A stretch of 64,000 nt of DNA from Thermohalobaculum sp963822985 (lineage in GTDB: Bacteria; Pseudomonadota; Alphaproteobacteria; Rhodobacterales; Rhodobacteraceae), in NCBI GenBank assembly GCA_963822985.1, contig CAWGJU010000015.1:186001-250000 (forward strand), given 5' to 3'. A program made the position numbers and the translations under genes. Under the pieces are notes generated by a model. It was not told the DNA's origin, did no database searches, and was given only the letters and a program-made list of their open reading frames with translations. Below, piece by piece: positions 26,241-36,134 of the stretch (positions are counted from its first letter, which is position 1; each line of letters opens with the position of its first letter).

Positions 26241-27888
26241 ATGCTAGCGTCCTTGTCAACGAGCGAAGCGGCAGGGACCAGTGTGGATGGGCGGCGAGAA
26301 GCTGCGGACCGGGACAAAGTCGTTGTCGTCGGCGCGGGCATGGGCGGGCTCGCGGCGGCGCTGCTGCTGGCGCATCGCGGGCTCGACGTGACGGTGGTGG
26401 AGGCGGCGGCGGGGCCGGGCGGCAAGATGCGCACCCGGCCCTCGCCCGCCGGGCCGATCGACATGGGGCCGACCGTCTTCACCATGCGCTCCTCTTCGAG
26501 GAGCTGTTCGACGAGGTCGGCGAGGAGCTCGCCGCCCACCTCGACCTGGAGCCGGGTCGACATCCTGGCGCGGCATCACTGGCCGGACGGCGCGCGGCTC
26601 GACCTGCCGGCGAGCGGCGCGACCAGGCACGGAGGCGATCGCCGACTTCGCCGGGGCCGAGGACGCGCGCGCCTTCGCGGCCTTCTGCGACCGGGCGCGG
26701 CTGCTCTTCGACGCCTTCGAGACGCCCTTCATGCGCGCCGAACGGCCGCGCCTGGCCGGGCTTGGTCCGCCGCCACCGCCGGCCGGCGCGCCGGCTATGG
26801 TCCGCGCCATGGCGCCGCTCTCGACGCTGTGGGGCGCGCTCGGCCGGCAGTTCCGCGACCCGCGCCTGCGGCAGCTCTTCGGGCGGTACGCGACCTATGT
26901 CGGCGGCTCGCCCTTGCTGACGCCGGCGACGCTGATGCTGGTCTGGCAGGCCGAGGCGGCGGGCGTCTGGACCGTCGGCGGCGGCATGAACCGGCTGGCC
27001 CGCGTCATGCAGCGGCTGGCCGAGGCGCGCGGCGCGCGCTTCCGCTTCGGCGCGCGCGTGGCCGAGATCGTGCGTCGAGGGCGGGCGCGCCGCGGGCGTG
27101 CGGCTGGCCGGCGGCGAGCGGCTCGCGGCCGACGCCGTGCTCTTCAACGGCGACCCGGCGGCGCTCGGCGCCGGGCTGCTGGGCAGGCCGCGCTCGGGCG
27201 GCGGCGCGCGCCGGTGAGCCGCGGGCGGCGCTCGCTTTCCGCCAATGTGTGGACCTTCGCCGCGCCCGCCGCGGGCTTTCCGCTGGTACGGCACACGGTG
27301 TTCTTCGGCGGCCCGAGCCGGGACGAGTTCGGCGCCATCTTCCGGCGCCGCCGCCACCCGGAGGAGCCGACCGTCTATGTCTGCGCGCAGGACCGGCCGG
27401 GGCGCGACGCCGCGCTGCGCCCGGTGGCCGAGCGCCTGCTGGTGCTGACCAACGCGCCGGCCGATGGCGACCGCGGCCAGCCCAGTGATGAGGAGATCGA
27501 GAGATGCACGACGCGCGCCTTCCGCCGGCTGAGGACCGCGGGCCTGGAGGTGACGCCGCCCCCGGACCGGGCGGCGCTGACGACGCCGGCGGATTTCGAC
27601 CGGGCGTTTCCGGGCTCGGGCGGGGCGATCTACGGCCGGGCGCCGCACGGGGCGCTCGGCACCTTCGCCCGGCCGGTGGCGACCAGCCCGTTGCCGGGGC
27701 TGTATCTGGCGGGGGGCGGGGTGCATCCGGGGCCGGGGATCCCGATGGCGACGCTGTCGGGCCGGTTCGCGGCGGCGGCGATTCTGCGGGATCTGACCAG
27801 CATCCGCGCTTCGACCGCGCGGTCCCGGCCGGCGGCTATGCCTGGTGGTATGTCGACGCGCTCTCGGACGACGGCCGGCACGGGCTGA
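26241..27888 (+). CDS. crtD: Methoxyneurosporene (1-hydroxycarotenoid 3,4-) dehydrogenase
   Basis: CrtI-type FAD-dependent desaturase. The FAD motif KVVVVGAGMGGLAAALLLA follows a 27-residue leader; PGGKMRTRPSPAGPIDMGPT, YATYVGGSPLLTPATLMLVW, and the C-terminus PLPGLYLAGGGVHPGPGIPM then ATLSGRFAAAAIL. The last motif (HPG-GIPMATLSGR) separates CrtD from CrtI. Frame changes near 26490, 26555, 26630, 27070 and 27185. ATG 26241 gives the full-length leader. The extreme C-terminus (to 27888) overlaps the beginning of crtC in another frame. Confidence 0.88.
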
Positions 27889-28822
27889 CGATCATCGCCT
27901 TTCTCGGCTCGGCCTTCTCGTCCTGGTATCACTGGGCCGGACGGCGCGAGCCGCTGAATCATGCCGTGCTGAACGTGGCGCTCTACGGGGCGCCCGCGCG
28001 CTGGGCGATGACCGAGCGGGGTCGCGGCGCGGTGGCGCGCGGCGCCGACCACCTGGCGATCGGGCCGAGCGCGCTGGCCTGGGACGGCGCCGGGCTGACG
28101 ATCGATATCAACGAGACGACGGTGCCGCATCTTTCGCCGCTGCGCGGCCGGGTGCGGGTGATGCCGGAGGCCTGGACGCAGGTGTCGTACCGGCTGGACG
28201 GCGCGCCGGCGGCCGACGGGCGCGGCCTGGCCGAAAGCGAGGCCCACGCAAACGTGACGCAGATGCATAGACTCGCGCATCGCGAGCGTGCCGAGCGGCG
28301 GCCATCTCTGGCGGCCTTTCGCGCCGGCGGCGCGGATCGAGGCGGCATTCGAGCGGCCGGGCCTGCGCTGGTCGGGGCGGGGCTATTTCGATGGCAATTT
28401 CGGGCCGCGGCCGCTCGAGGCCGATTTCCGGTGCTGGACCTGGCAGCGGGCGAGCCTGGCCGATGGCGCCGCGGTCTTCTTCGACACCGAGACGCGTGAC
28501 GGCGGCGCGGGCGCGCTGGCGCTGCGCTTCCGGCGCGACGGCGGCGCCGAGGCGGTCGAGCCTCTGCCCCGCTCGGCGCTGCCCCGGACGCTGTGGGGCA
28601 TCCACCGCGCGGCCCGGGGCGACGCCGGAACGCGCGCGCAGGTGCGGCGCGAGGATGGAGGATGCGCCGTTCTATGCCCGCTCGGCGCTGCGCGCCCGCC
28701 TCTGGGGCGAGGCGGCCGAGGGCGTGCACGAGATTCTGGACTGCGACCGGCTGGACAGCTGGTGGTGCCGGCTGATGCTGCCCTTCCGGATGCCAAGGCG
28801 GGCGGGAGTGTCGGCGCGCTGA
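27789..28822 (+). CDS. crtC: Carotenoid 1,2-hydratase (hydroxyneurosporene synthase)
   Basis: Recognised by FDRAVPAGGYAWWYVDALSD, ALTII-type strand then AFSSWYHWAGRREPLNHAVL, NVALYGAPARWAMTERGRGA, INETTVPHLSPLRGRVRV, and in the second half GLRWSGRGYFDGNFGPRPLE and DSWWCRLMLPFRMPRRA. It adds water to the terminal double bond of neurosporene or lycopene. Frame changes near 28270 and 28655. No start codon is evident in the right frame upstream of the conserved region, so the 5' boundary (given as about 27789, inside crtD) is uncertain and a further frame error there is likely. Confidence 0.85.
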
Positions 28823-28842
28823 GCAGGCGTGCGGAGAGCGGC

Positions 28843-28862
28843 GGTGGGTGCAAGCATCCACC
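28843..28862. terminator. Hairpin between convergent crtC and tspO-side genes
   Basis: GGTGGGTGC-AA-GCATCCACC: 9-bp stem with one G-T wobble, 20 bases after crtC and 12 bases from the stop of the opposing small ORF. No T-run; possible bidirectional terminator. Confidence 0.4.
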
Positions 28863-28873
28863 CTGCGGGCACC

Positions 28874-29035
28874 CTACGAGCCTCGACCCTCGGCGCTGTC
28901 GGCTGATGCTGCCTTGGCCTCGCGTTCGAGGCGGAGGCGTTTGAGGATGCGGAGCTCGCGCCAGGCGAGGAGCATCAAGACAGCGACGGGCAGCGCCTCG
29001 CCGATCAGCGGCAGCCAGGGACGGATGGCCTGCAC
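28874..29035 (-). CDS. 53-residue one-helix protein downstream of tspO
   Basis: Starts at GTG 29035, three bases after the tspO stop (TAG CGG GTG), and runs 53 codons to TAG. The protein is not random-looking: an N-terminal amphipathic start QAIRPWLPLIGEALP, a hydrophobic helix PVAVLMLLAW, then a strongly charged helix RELRILKRLRLEREAKAA and a short Ser/Gly tail. This is the plan of a single-pass membrane protein with a basic cytoplasmic coil. No family recognised. Close coupling to tspO suggests co-expression. Confidence 0.55.
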   Translation of the reverse strand: MQAIRPWLPLIGEALPVAVLMLLAWRELRILKRLRLEREAKAASADSAEGRGS

Positions 29036-29038
29036 CCG

Positions 29039-29527
29039 CTATTCCGCCGGGATGCGGTGCGCCCCGGGGTTGCGGCGCCAGACGGAGATGTTCAGCGCGG
29101 CGGCGATCGTCACCCAGACGAGGTAGGGCAGCATGGCGAAGCCCGCCCAGGCGTCGATCGACATGAAGCTGCCGACCATGGCGGCGACCGAGATCCAGAG
29201 CAGCACCACCACGGGCACGGCCGCGTCGGGCCGGCGCAGGCCGAAGAAGATCGGCGTCCAGAGCACGTTGAGCGCGATCTGGCAGGCCCAGAGGCCGAGC
29301 GGCAGCGCCGCCTCGCCCATCGGCGCGCGCAGGCCCACGCGCCAGCCGGCCCAGGCGATCAGGATGTAAAGCGTGGTCCAAACGATCGGAAAGACCCAGT
29401 CGGGCGGCGTCCAGCTGGGCAGGTCGAGCCGGCGGTACCAGTCGCCCGGCGGGAAGACCGAGCCGGAGACCGCCGCCGCGGCGCAGGCGATGACGAAGGG
29501 AATGAGCGACAGCCAGCTCTGGTCCAT
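29039..29527 (-). CDS. tspO: Tryptophan-rich sensory protein TspO
   Basis: 162 residues, intact, five hydrophobic helices rich in Trp: GDWYRRLDLPSWTPPDWVFP then IVWTTLYILIAWAGWRVG, LGLWACQIALNVLWTPIFFG, SIDAWAGFAMLPYLVWVTIA. In Rhodobacter, TspO is an outer-membrane-associated regulator of pigment gene expression and a porphyrin-binding protein. Located 12 bases after crtB, the usual crtI-crtB-tspO order. Ends with TAG. Confidence 0.94.
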   Translation of the reverse strand: MDQSWLSLIPFVIACAAAAVSGSVFPPGDWYRRLDLPSWTPPDWVFPIVWTTLYILIAWAGWRVGLRAPMGEAALPLGLWACQIALNVLWTPIFFGLRRPDAAVPVVVLLWISVAAMVGSFMSIDAWAGFAMLPYLVWVTIAAALNISVWRRNPGAHRIPAE

Positions 29528-29539
29528 GGGGCCTTCTCC

Positions 29540-30681
29540 TCAGGCTTCGGACATAGAACTCCGCCGCATCCTGTCACGTTTCTCGAGCTCGGTGAAAAGA
29601 TCGATCAGCCACTCGGCCTGCTCGCGCGGTCGGCGTCGGGGCTCAGGGCGGGCGGCGGCCTCGACGAGGAAGGCGCATTCCGGCAGGGGCGCCGCGTCGG
29701 CGCGGCCGGCCGGCAGGGCGGCCCGGCCGAGCGCCAGGGCGGCGAGGGCCGCCTTGGTGCGGGCCGAGGTGCTGGCGCGGCGGCGTGACGCTGTCATGGC
29801 CGGCGCGGGCGATCTCGTCGCCGATCGCGGCGTAGATGAGGCTGGCGGCGAAGATGGCGGGCCGGCAGGCGAGCGGCAGGCGGGCGATGCCGGGGTCGGC
29901 GCGGGCGTAGAGCCGGCCGGCCTCGGCCAGGAGGCTCGCGGTCAGGGAGGCGAGAGCCGGGGTGGGGCGCGGGTCTGCGAGAAGCCGGTCGGGGTCGACG
30001 CCCGCCGCGGCCAGCCAGTCGAGCGGCAGGTAGATGCGCCCGGCGCGGGCGTCCTCGCCGATGTCGCGGGCGATGTTGGTCAGCTGCATGGCGATGCCGA
30101 GATCGGTCGCCCGGGCGAGCTGGGCGGCCGAGCGCGCGCCCATCAGCACGGCCATCATGGCGCCGACGCTGCCGGCGACGCGGGCCGCGTAGCCGCGCAG
30201 CTCGGCAAGCGTGGCATAGCGGCGGCCCGGCGGCGTCCCAGGCCAGGCCCTCGAGCAGCGCCTCGGGCAGCGCGCGGGGCAGCGCGTGGCGCTCGACCAC
30301 CCAGGCGAGCGCGCGGTCGGCGGCGCGGCTTTCGGGGCGGCCGGCATAGATGCGCTCGAGGCGGCGGCGCAGGCCGGCGACGGCGAGCGCGCGGGCTCCA
30401 TGTGCTTGCTCGCTGCTCTCGGCGTGGGGCCTGGCGGCGCCCCCTCCCCCACCCTCCCCCACGAGGAGGGAGGGGGTGGCGGCGGGCCCGGCGGCGTCGT
30501 GGGCCTCCAGGTCGACGGCGTCGTCGGCGAGGCGGCAGAAGGCGTAGAGCGCGAGGGCCGGGTCGCGGACGGCGGCGGGCAGCAGGCGCGAGGCGGCGTG
30601 GAAGGAATAGGAGCCGGTGCGGATCGCCGCGGCGCAGGCGGCGAGCTCGGCGCGCGGGATCTCAGGCGAGGGCGGGAACAT
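29540..30681 (-). CDS. crtB: Phytoene synthase
   Basis: Joins two GGPP to phytoene. SYSFHAASRLLPAAVRDPAL, YAFCRLADDAVDLE with the first Asp motif, then GIAMQLTNIARDIGEDARAG with the second, YLPLDWLAAAGVDPDRLLAD, and LYARADPGIARLPLACRPAI. Relative to relatives there is a low-complexity insert at about residues 75-90 (VGEGGGGG), coded by a C-rich tract at 30440-30480. Frame changes at about 30230 and 29790 (both single base). The ATG lies 20 bases inside the crtI 3' end, so translation is coupled. Confidence 0.92.
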
Positions 30682-32212
30682 CGACGACCTTGTCGAGGAT
30701 GGCGGCCGAGGAGAGGACGCCGGGCAGGCCCGGCGCCGGGATGCGTGCCGGCGCCGACGATGTAGAGGCCGGCGACCTCCTCCGAGCGGTTGTGCGGGCG
30801 GAACCAGGCGCTCTGCGTCAGGCGCGGCTCGATGGAGAAGCCTGCGCCGAGCGGCGAGAGGTAGCGGTCGCGGAAATCCGGCGGGCGTCATCAGCGTGGC
30901 TGGTCTCGATCGTTTGCGGCGAAGCCCGGCAGCGTGGCCTCGAGACGGGCGGCGATGGCGCGGCGATAGGGCGCGGGGTCGGACCAGTCGGCGCCGTGGC
31001 CGAGATGCGGCACGGGCGACAGCACGTAGAAGGCGTCGCAGCCCGGGCGGCGCCGCCGTCGGGTCGGTGACCGAGGGGCGGTGCAGATAGAGGCTCATGT
31101 CGGGGGCGAGGCGGCCGGCGAAGATGTCGTCGATCAGGCCCTCGATAGCGCGGCCCCATCAGGATGGTGTGGTGGCCGACATCTGGCCAGCGCCCGGCGC
31201 GTGCCGCGCGTGCCGAAATGCCAGACGAAGAGCGACATGGAAGTCTTGCAGCCGGTCGAGGCGCCGGTCGGTCCAGCGGCGGCGCGGCGCGCGGCGGAGC
31301 AGATGGCGGTAGGTGTGCACCGGCGTCGGCGTTCGAGACGACGATGTCGGCGGGCAGCGTCTCGCCCGTCGGCGAGACGTACGCCGGCGGCGCGGCCGTC
31401 GCGGACCAGGATCTCGTCGGCCTGCGTGCCGAGGCGGAGCGTGCCGCCGGTGCGCCGCACGAGGCGGGCCAAGCCCTCGGCCAGCGCCGCGGCGCCGCCG
31501 ATGGCGGCGTGCACGCCCCATTTGCGCTCGAGATAGCGCGATCAGGCTGTAGACGGCGGTGACGCGGAACGGGTTGCCGCCGATGAAGAGCGGGTGGAAG
31601 CTGAGCGCGGCGCGCAGGCGCGGGTCGCGGATGCGCGCCGCGACATGGGCGTGGACCGAGCGGTCGGCGCGGATGCGGGCGAGACCCGGCAGGGCGCGGA
31701 GCATGTCGCGCAGGCTGCCGAAGGGCTCGGCGCCGAGCTCCTCGAAGCCGGTGCGGAAGATGGCCTCGGCCTCGGCCATGAAGCGGTCGTAGCCGGCGAG
31801 GTCGCCGGGGGCGAGGCGGCCGACTTCGCGGCGCGCGGCCTCGGTGTCGGCGAAGGCGCGGAAGCGGGCGCCGTCGTCGAAGCGGATCTCGTAGAAGGGA
31901 TCGAGGGGCACCAGCGCGACGTCGTCGGCCATGCGGCGGCCGGCCAGCGTCCAGAGCTCTTCGAACAGGTGCGGGGCGGTGACGATGGTGGGGCCGAGAT
32001 CGAAGCGCTAGCCGTCTTGGCGCAGCGCCGTCGCCCGGCCGCCGGGCGCGTCGAGCCGGTCGATCAGCGTGACGTGGCAGCCCCGCGCCGCCGAGGCGGA
32101 CCGCCGCGGCGAGCCCGCCGAAGCCGGCGCCGATCACCACGGCGCGCGGCCGCGGGTCGGGCCGCGGACCGGGCCGCGGGTCGGGGAAGGCAGCGTCGTC
32201 GCGGGGGCTCAT
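30662..32212 (-). CDS. crtI: Phytoene desaturase
   Basis: FAD-dependent carotenoid desaturase. N-terminal RAVVIGAGFGGLAAAVRLG after a Pro/Arg-rich leader, RFDLGPTIVTAPHLFEELWT, FHPLFIGGNPFRVTAVYSLI, WGVHAAIGGAAALAEGLARL, and the C-terminus PGAGLPGVLSSAAILDKVVD. Many frame changes (near 32100-32075, 31540, 31375, 31320, 31240, 31150, 31050, 30890 and 30740). An in-frame TAG at 32008-32010 replaces the residue before RFDLGP, normally Tyr. Pathway context (crtC, crtD, crtF, no crtA) fits a four-step desaturase making lycopene. Confidence 0.88.
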
Positions 32213-32226
32213 CGGGTCGTCGAGAG

Positions 32227-32244
32227 TGTCAACATGAATTGACG
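32227..32244. promoter_or_regulatory. Near-match PpsR-type site between crtI and bchI
   Basis: TGTCAACATGAATTGACG has the TGTCA-N8-TGACG form (one base off TGT-N12-ACA), 15 bases before the crtI ATG in the divergent 135-base spacer to bchI. Confidence 0.4.
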
Positions 32245-32347
32245 GTAGCACTGTCCAAATGACTTGCCAACGACCTTCCGCCCCTCGATGGTTGCGGGGC
32301 GGCCCGTCAAGCGGTCAGAGTGCGTTGGGGCGAGCGGGCGAGGGTCA

Positions 32348-33347
32348 ATGTTTCCGTTCACGGCGATCGTCGGGCAGGACGAGATGAAGCGCGCGCTGCG
32401 CATCGCGGCGGTCGACCCGTCGGTCGGCGGCGTGCTGGTCTTTGGCGACCGGGGCACCGGCAAGTCCACGGCGGTGCGCGCGCTGGCGGCGCTGCTGCCG
32501 CCGATCGCGTCGCGCGAGGGCTGCGCCTACAACTGCCCGCCGGACCGGCCGGCGCCGATCTGCCGGGTCTGCGCCGGCGGTGCGCCGGTGGTGGAGGTGC
32601 CGGCGCCGGTCGTCGACCTGCCGCTCGGCGCGACCGAGGACCGGGTCGTCGGCGCGCTCGATCTGGAGCGGGCGCTGGCGAGCGGCGAGAAGCGGTTCGA
32701 GCCGGGGCTGCTGGCCCGCGCCCATCGCGGGTTCCTCTATATCGACGAGGTCAACCTGCTGGAGGACCATCTGGTCGACCTGCTGCTCGACGTCGCCGCC
32801 TCGGGCGAGAACGTCGTGGAGCGCGAGGGCCTGAGCGTGCGCCATCCGGCGCGCTTCGTGCTGGTCGGGTCGGGCAATCCGGAGGAGGGCGAGCTGCGGC
32901 CGCAGCTGCTCGACCGCTTCGGGCTGTCGGTCGAGGTGGGCTCGCCGCGCGAGATCGCCGACCGGGTCGAGGTGGTGCGCCGGCGGGACGCCTATGACCG
33001 CGACCCGGTGCGGTTCGCCAAGCGCTGGGCCAGGCCCGAGGCGGCCGAGCGGCGGGCGATCGTCGCGGCCCGCAAGCGGCTGGGCCGGGTGACGACGCCC
33101 GACGCGGTGCTGGAGGCGGCGGCGCGGCTGTGCGCGGCGCTGGGCGCCGACGGGCTGCGGGGCGAGCTGACGCTGATCCGGGCGGCGCGGGCGCTGGCCG
33201 CGCTGGAGGGACGCAGGGCGGCGGCGGTCGGCGGACGTGATGCTGGTCGCGCCCTCGGCGCTGCGCCACCGGCTGCGCCGCGATCCGCTGGACGAGACCG
33301 GCTCGACGGCGCGGATCGAGCGCGCGGTCGCCGAGGTGCTGGGGTGA
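32348..33347 (+). CDS. bchI: Magnesium chelatase subunit I
   Basis: AAA+ ATPase of Mg-chelatase, which inserts Mg2+ into protoporphyrin IX. FPFTAIVGQDEMKRALRIAA, Walker A VLVFGDRGTGKSTAVRALAA, the cysteine-rich insert GCAYNCPPDRPAPICRVCAG, Walker B GFLYIDEVNLLEDHLVDLLL, sensor region FVLVGSGNPEEGELRPQLLD. A single one-base change at about 33230 precedes DVMLVAPSALRHRLRRDPLD. Stop overlaps the bchD GTG. No strong Shine-Dalgarno; the ATG is fixed by alignment to the family N-terminus. Confidence 0.95.
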
Positions 33348-35189
33348 GCGAGGCTCCGGGAGCGGAGCGAGCGCTGGCGCGAGGCCGCCCTGGCGGCTGC
33401 GGCGCTGGCGGTCGACCCAGGCGGCTTGGGTGGCGTCGTGCTGCGGGCGCGGGCGGGGCCGGTGCGCGACGGCTGGCTGGCTCTGTTGCGGCGCTTGGCG
33501 GGGCAGGGCGTGCCGCTGCGCCGCCTGCCGCCCGGCATCGCCGACGACCGGCTGCTGGGCGGGCTGGACCTGGCGGCGACGCTGCGGGCCGGCCGCCCGG
33601 TCACGCGCCGCGGGGCTGCTGGCCGAGGCCGAGGGGGCAATCCTGGTGCTGCCCTCGGCCGAGCGGACGCCGGCGGCGCTGGCCGGGCGGCTGGCGCTGG
33701 CGCTGGACGGCGGGCGCGGGCGCTTCGGCCTGGTGGCGCTGGACGAGGGCGCCGAGCCGGACGAGCGCGTGCCGGCGGCGCTGGGCGACCGGCTGGCCTT
33801 GCACCTCGACCTCGAAGGGCTTGCGGCGGGCGACCTCGACTTGGCGGCGGAGCGGCCGGTCGCGGAAGTCCTGATCGCGGGCGCCTCGATTGCGGAGGCC
33901 TCGATTGCAGGAGCGCGAGCGCGCCTTGGCGATGTCGTCACGGACGATGGCGCCGCGGCGGCGCTGACCGAGGCGGCGACCATGCTTGGCATCGACTCGC
34001 TGCGCGCGCCCTTGCTGGCGTTGCGGGCGGCGCGCGTGCTCGCGGCGCTGGCGGGCCGCGCCCGCGCCGTGGAGGAGGATGTGGCGCAGGCCGCCCGGCT
34101 GGTTCTCGGTCCCCGGGCGACGCGGTTTCCGGCCGCGCCCGAGAGCGATGTGCCGGCCGAGGCGCCGGCGCCGGAGGACGGACGCGAGGCCGGCGAGGCG
34201 CAGGAGCGGCGGCAGGGGACGCTGGAGGATCGGGTGCTCGACGCGGTCAAGGCGGCGCTGCCCGAGACGCTGTTCGCGGCGGGCGGGGTGCGGCGCCGGG
34301 GCGCCGGCGAGGCGGGGTCCGGCGCGCGCAGCCTGGCGCGGCGCGGCCGCCCGGCGCCAAGCCGGCGGGGCAGGCCCGAGGGCGGGCGGCTGGACCTGAT
34401 CGCGACCTTGCGGGCGGCGGCGCCCTGGCAGCCGCTGCGCACGGCGCCCGCGCAGCGACCCCAAGCCGGGGCGGCGGCCCACGGGGCGGCCGGCCGAGCG
34501 GAGCCGCAAATCGCCGGGCGCGATGCCGACCCGGGCGCGGGGCCCGCGCCGCGGCGCGTCGTCGTGCTGCCCGAGGATTTCCGCATCCGCCGCTTTGTCC
34601 GGCCGGCCGAGAGCGTGCTGATCTTTGTCGTCGACGCCTCGGGCTCGGCGGCCGCGGCGCGGCTGGCCGAGGCCAAGGGCGCCGTCGAGCTGATGCTGGG
34701 CCGGGCCTATGCGCGGCGCGAGAAGGTGGCGCTGATCGCCTTTCGCGGCGCGGCGGCCGAGCTGTTGCTGCCGCCGACGCGCTCGCTGGTGCAGGCGCGG
34801 CGGCGGCTCGCCGTGCTGCCCGGCGGCGGCGGCACGCCGCTGGCGGCGGGGCTGGCGGCGGCCGCGGCGCTGGCGGCGCAGATCAGGCGGCGCGGCGCCA
34901 CGCCCTATCTCGCGCTGCTGACGGACGGGCGCGGCAATGTCGCGCTGGACGGCACGCCCGGCCGGGCGCAGGCGGCCGAGGATGCCGCGGCGCTGGCCCG
35001 GCGGTTGGCCGCCGACGGCGTCGGCGCGGTGGTGATCGACACGGCCAACCGGCCGCAGGCCGCGGCGGCGGCGCTGGCCGCGCGAGATGGCGGCGCGCTA
35101 TCTGCCGCTGCCGCGCGCCGACGCGGCGGCGATGGGCCGGATGATCGGCGCGGGCGCTGGCCGGGGCCGCCCCCGGAACGGCCGCGTGA
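33344..35189 (+). CDS. bchD: Magnesium chelatase subunit D
   Basis: Partner of BchI: a degenerate AAA+ half (RRLPPGIADDRLLGGLDLAA, LLAEAEGAILVLPSAERTPA), an acidic/Pro linker, and a C-terminal von Willebrand A/integrin I domain with the MIDAS motif FVVDASGSAAAARLAEAKGA, GGGTPLAAGLAAAAAL and LLTDGRGNVALDG. Frame changes at about 33374, 33612, 35086 and 35164; correcting the last gives the stop TGA at 35187-35189 overlapping the bchO GTG. Start GTG 33344 overlaps the bchI stop. Confidence 0.93.
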
Positions 35190-36109
35190 CGGAGCACCCA
35201 GACTGGCGGCGCGAGGGGCGCGACTGGCCCAATCGCGAGGCCAGCCGCTTTGCCCGGATCGGCGCGACGGCCTGGCACTATCAGCGCATGTGTGAGCGAG
35301 ATCGCGGCGCCCCGGTGGCGCTGCTGCTGCACGGCGCCGGCGCCTCGACGCACAGCTGGCGCGACCTGATGCCGGCGCTGGCGCCGGCGTTCGACGTGGT
35401 CGCGCCCGACCTGCCGGGGCATGGGTTCACGCGGGCGCCGGGGGCGCACAGCCTGCCGGCGATGGCGGCGCGACTGGGCGAGCTGGTGCGGGCGCTGGAG
35501 ATCCGCCCGGCGCTGGTCGTCGCGCATTCGGCCGGGGCGGCGATCGGCCTGCGCATGACGCTGGACGGCACGATCGCGCCGGCGGCGATCGTCGGCATCA
35601 ACGCGGCGCTGCGGCCCTTTGGCGGCGTTGCCGGGGCGGTCTTCCCGACGCTGGCAAAGCTGCTGGCGCTGAACCCGCTGACGCCCTGGGCCTTCGCGCA
35701 TCTGTCGCGCTGGGGCGACACGCGGCGGCTGATCGAGACGACAGGCTCGCGCATCGACGAGCGGGGCATCGCGCTCTATGCGCGGCTGCTGGCGCGGCCG
35801 GACCATGTGGCGGGCGCGCTGTCGATGATGGCGAGCTGGGACCTGGCGCCGCTGCTCGCCGACCTGCCGCGGCTGGCCGTGCCGCTGCACCTGGTCGTCA
35901 GCCCGGATGACGGCTCGGTGTCGCCCGGCGAGGCACGGCAGCTCGCGGCGCGGCATGGCTTCATCCGGCTGCACGAGATGGCGGGCGGCCACATCGTGCA
36001 CGAGGCGCGGCCCGCCGTGATGGCCACGCTGATCCTGCGGATCGCGGCGGAAGAGGGGGTTCTGCCATCCGCCGCCGACATAGCCTCGTCGGGCTCGACA
36101 GGGGGCTGA
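35186..36109 (+). CDS. bchO: Magnesium chelatase accessory protein, alpha/beta hydrolase
   Basis: 307 residues, intact. Alpha/beta hydrolase fold with VALLLHGAGASTHSWRDLMP, nucleophile elbow LVVAHSAGAAIGLRM, acid region LVVSPDDGSVSP and catalytic His in EMAGGHIVHEARP. BchO is always found beside bchID; its role in the chelatase step is not settled. Third gene of the bchI-bchD-bchO operon with GTGA overlaps; the photosynthesis cluster ends here on this side. Confidence 0.93.
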   Translation: MTEHPDWRREGRDWPNREASRFARIGATAWHYQRMCERDRGAPVALLLHGAGASTHSWRDLMPALAPAFDVVAPDLPGHGFTRAPGAHSLPAMAARLGELVRALEIRPALVVAHSAGAAIGLRMTLDGTIAPAAIVGINAALRPFGGVAGAVFPTLAKLLALNPLTPWAFAHLSRWGDTRRLIETTGSRIDERGIALYARLLARPDHVAGALSMMASWDLAPLLADLPRLAVPLHLVVSPDDGSVSPGEARQLAARHGFIRLHEMAGGHIVHEARPAVMATLILRIAAEEGVLPSAADIASSGSTGG

Positions 36110-36134
36110 AGAAGCGCGCGCGGCCGACGATCCT

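Noticed and set aside
24162..27488. 1108-codon plus-strand open frame
   Set aside because: Runs antisense through crtF and crtE before joining the true crtD frame at 26241; only the crtD part has family motifs.
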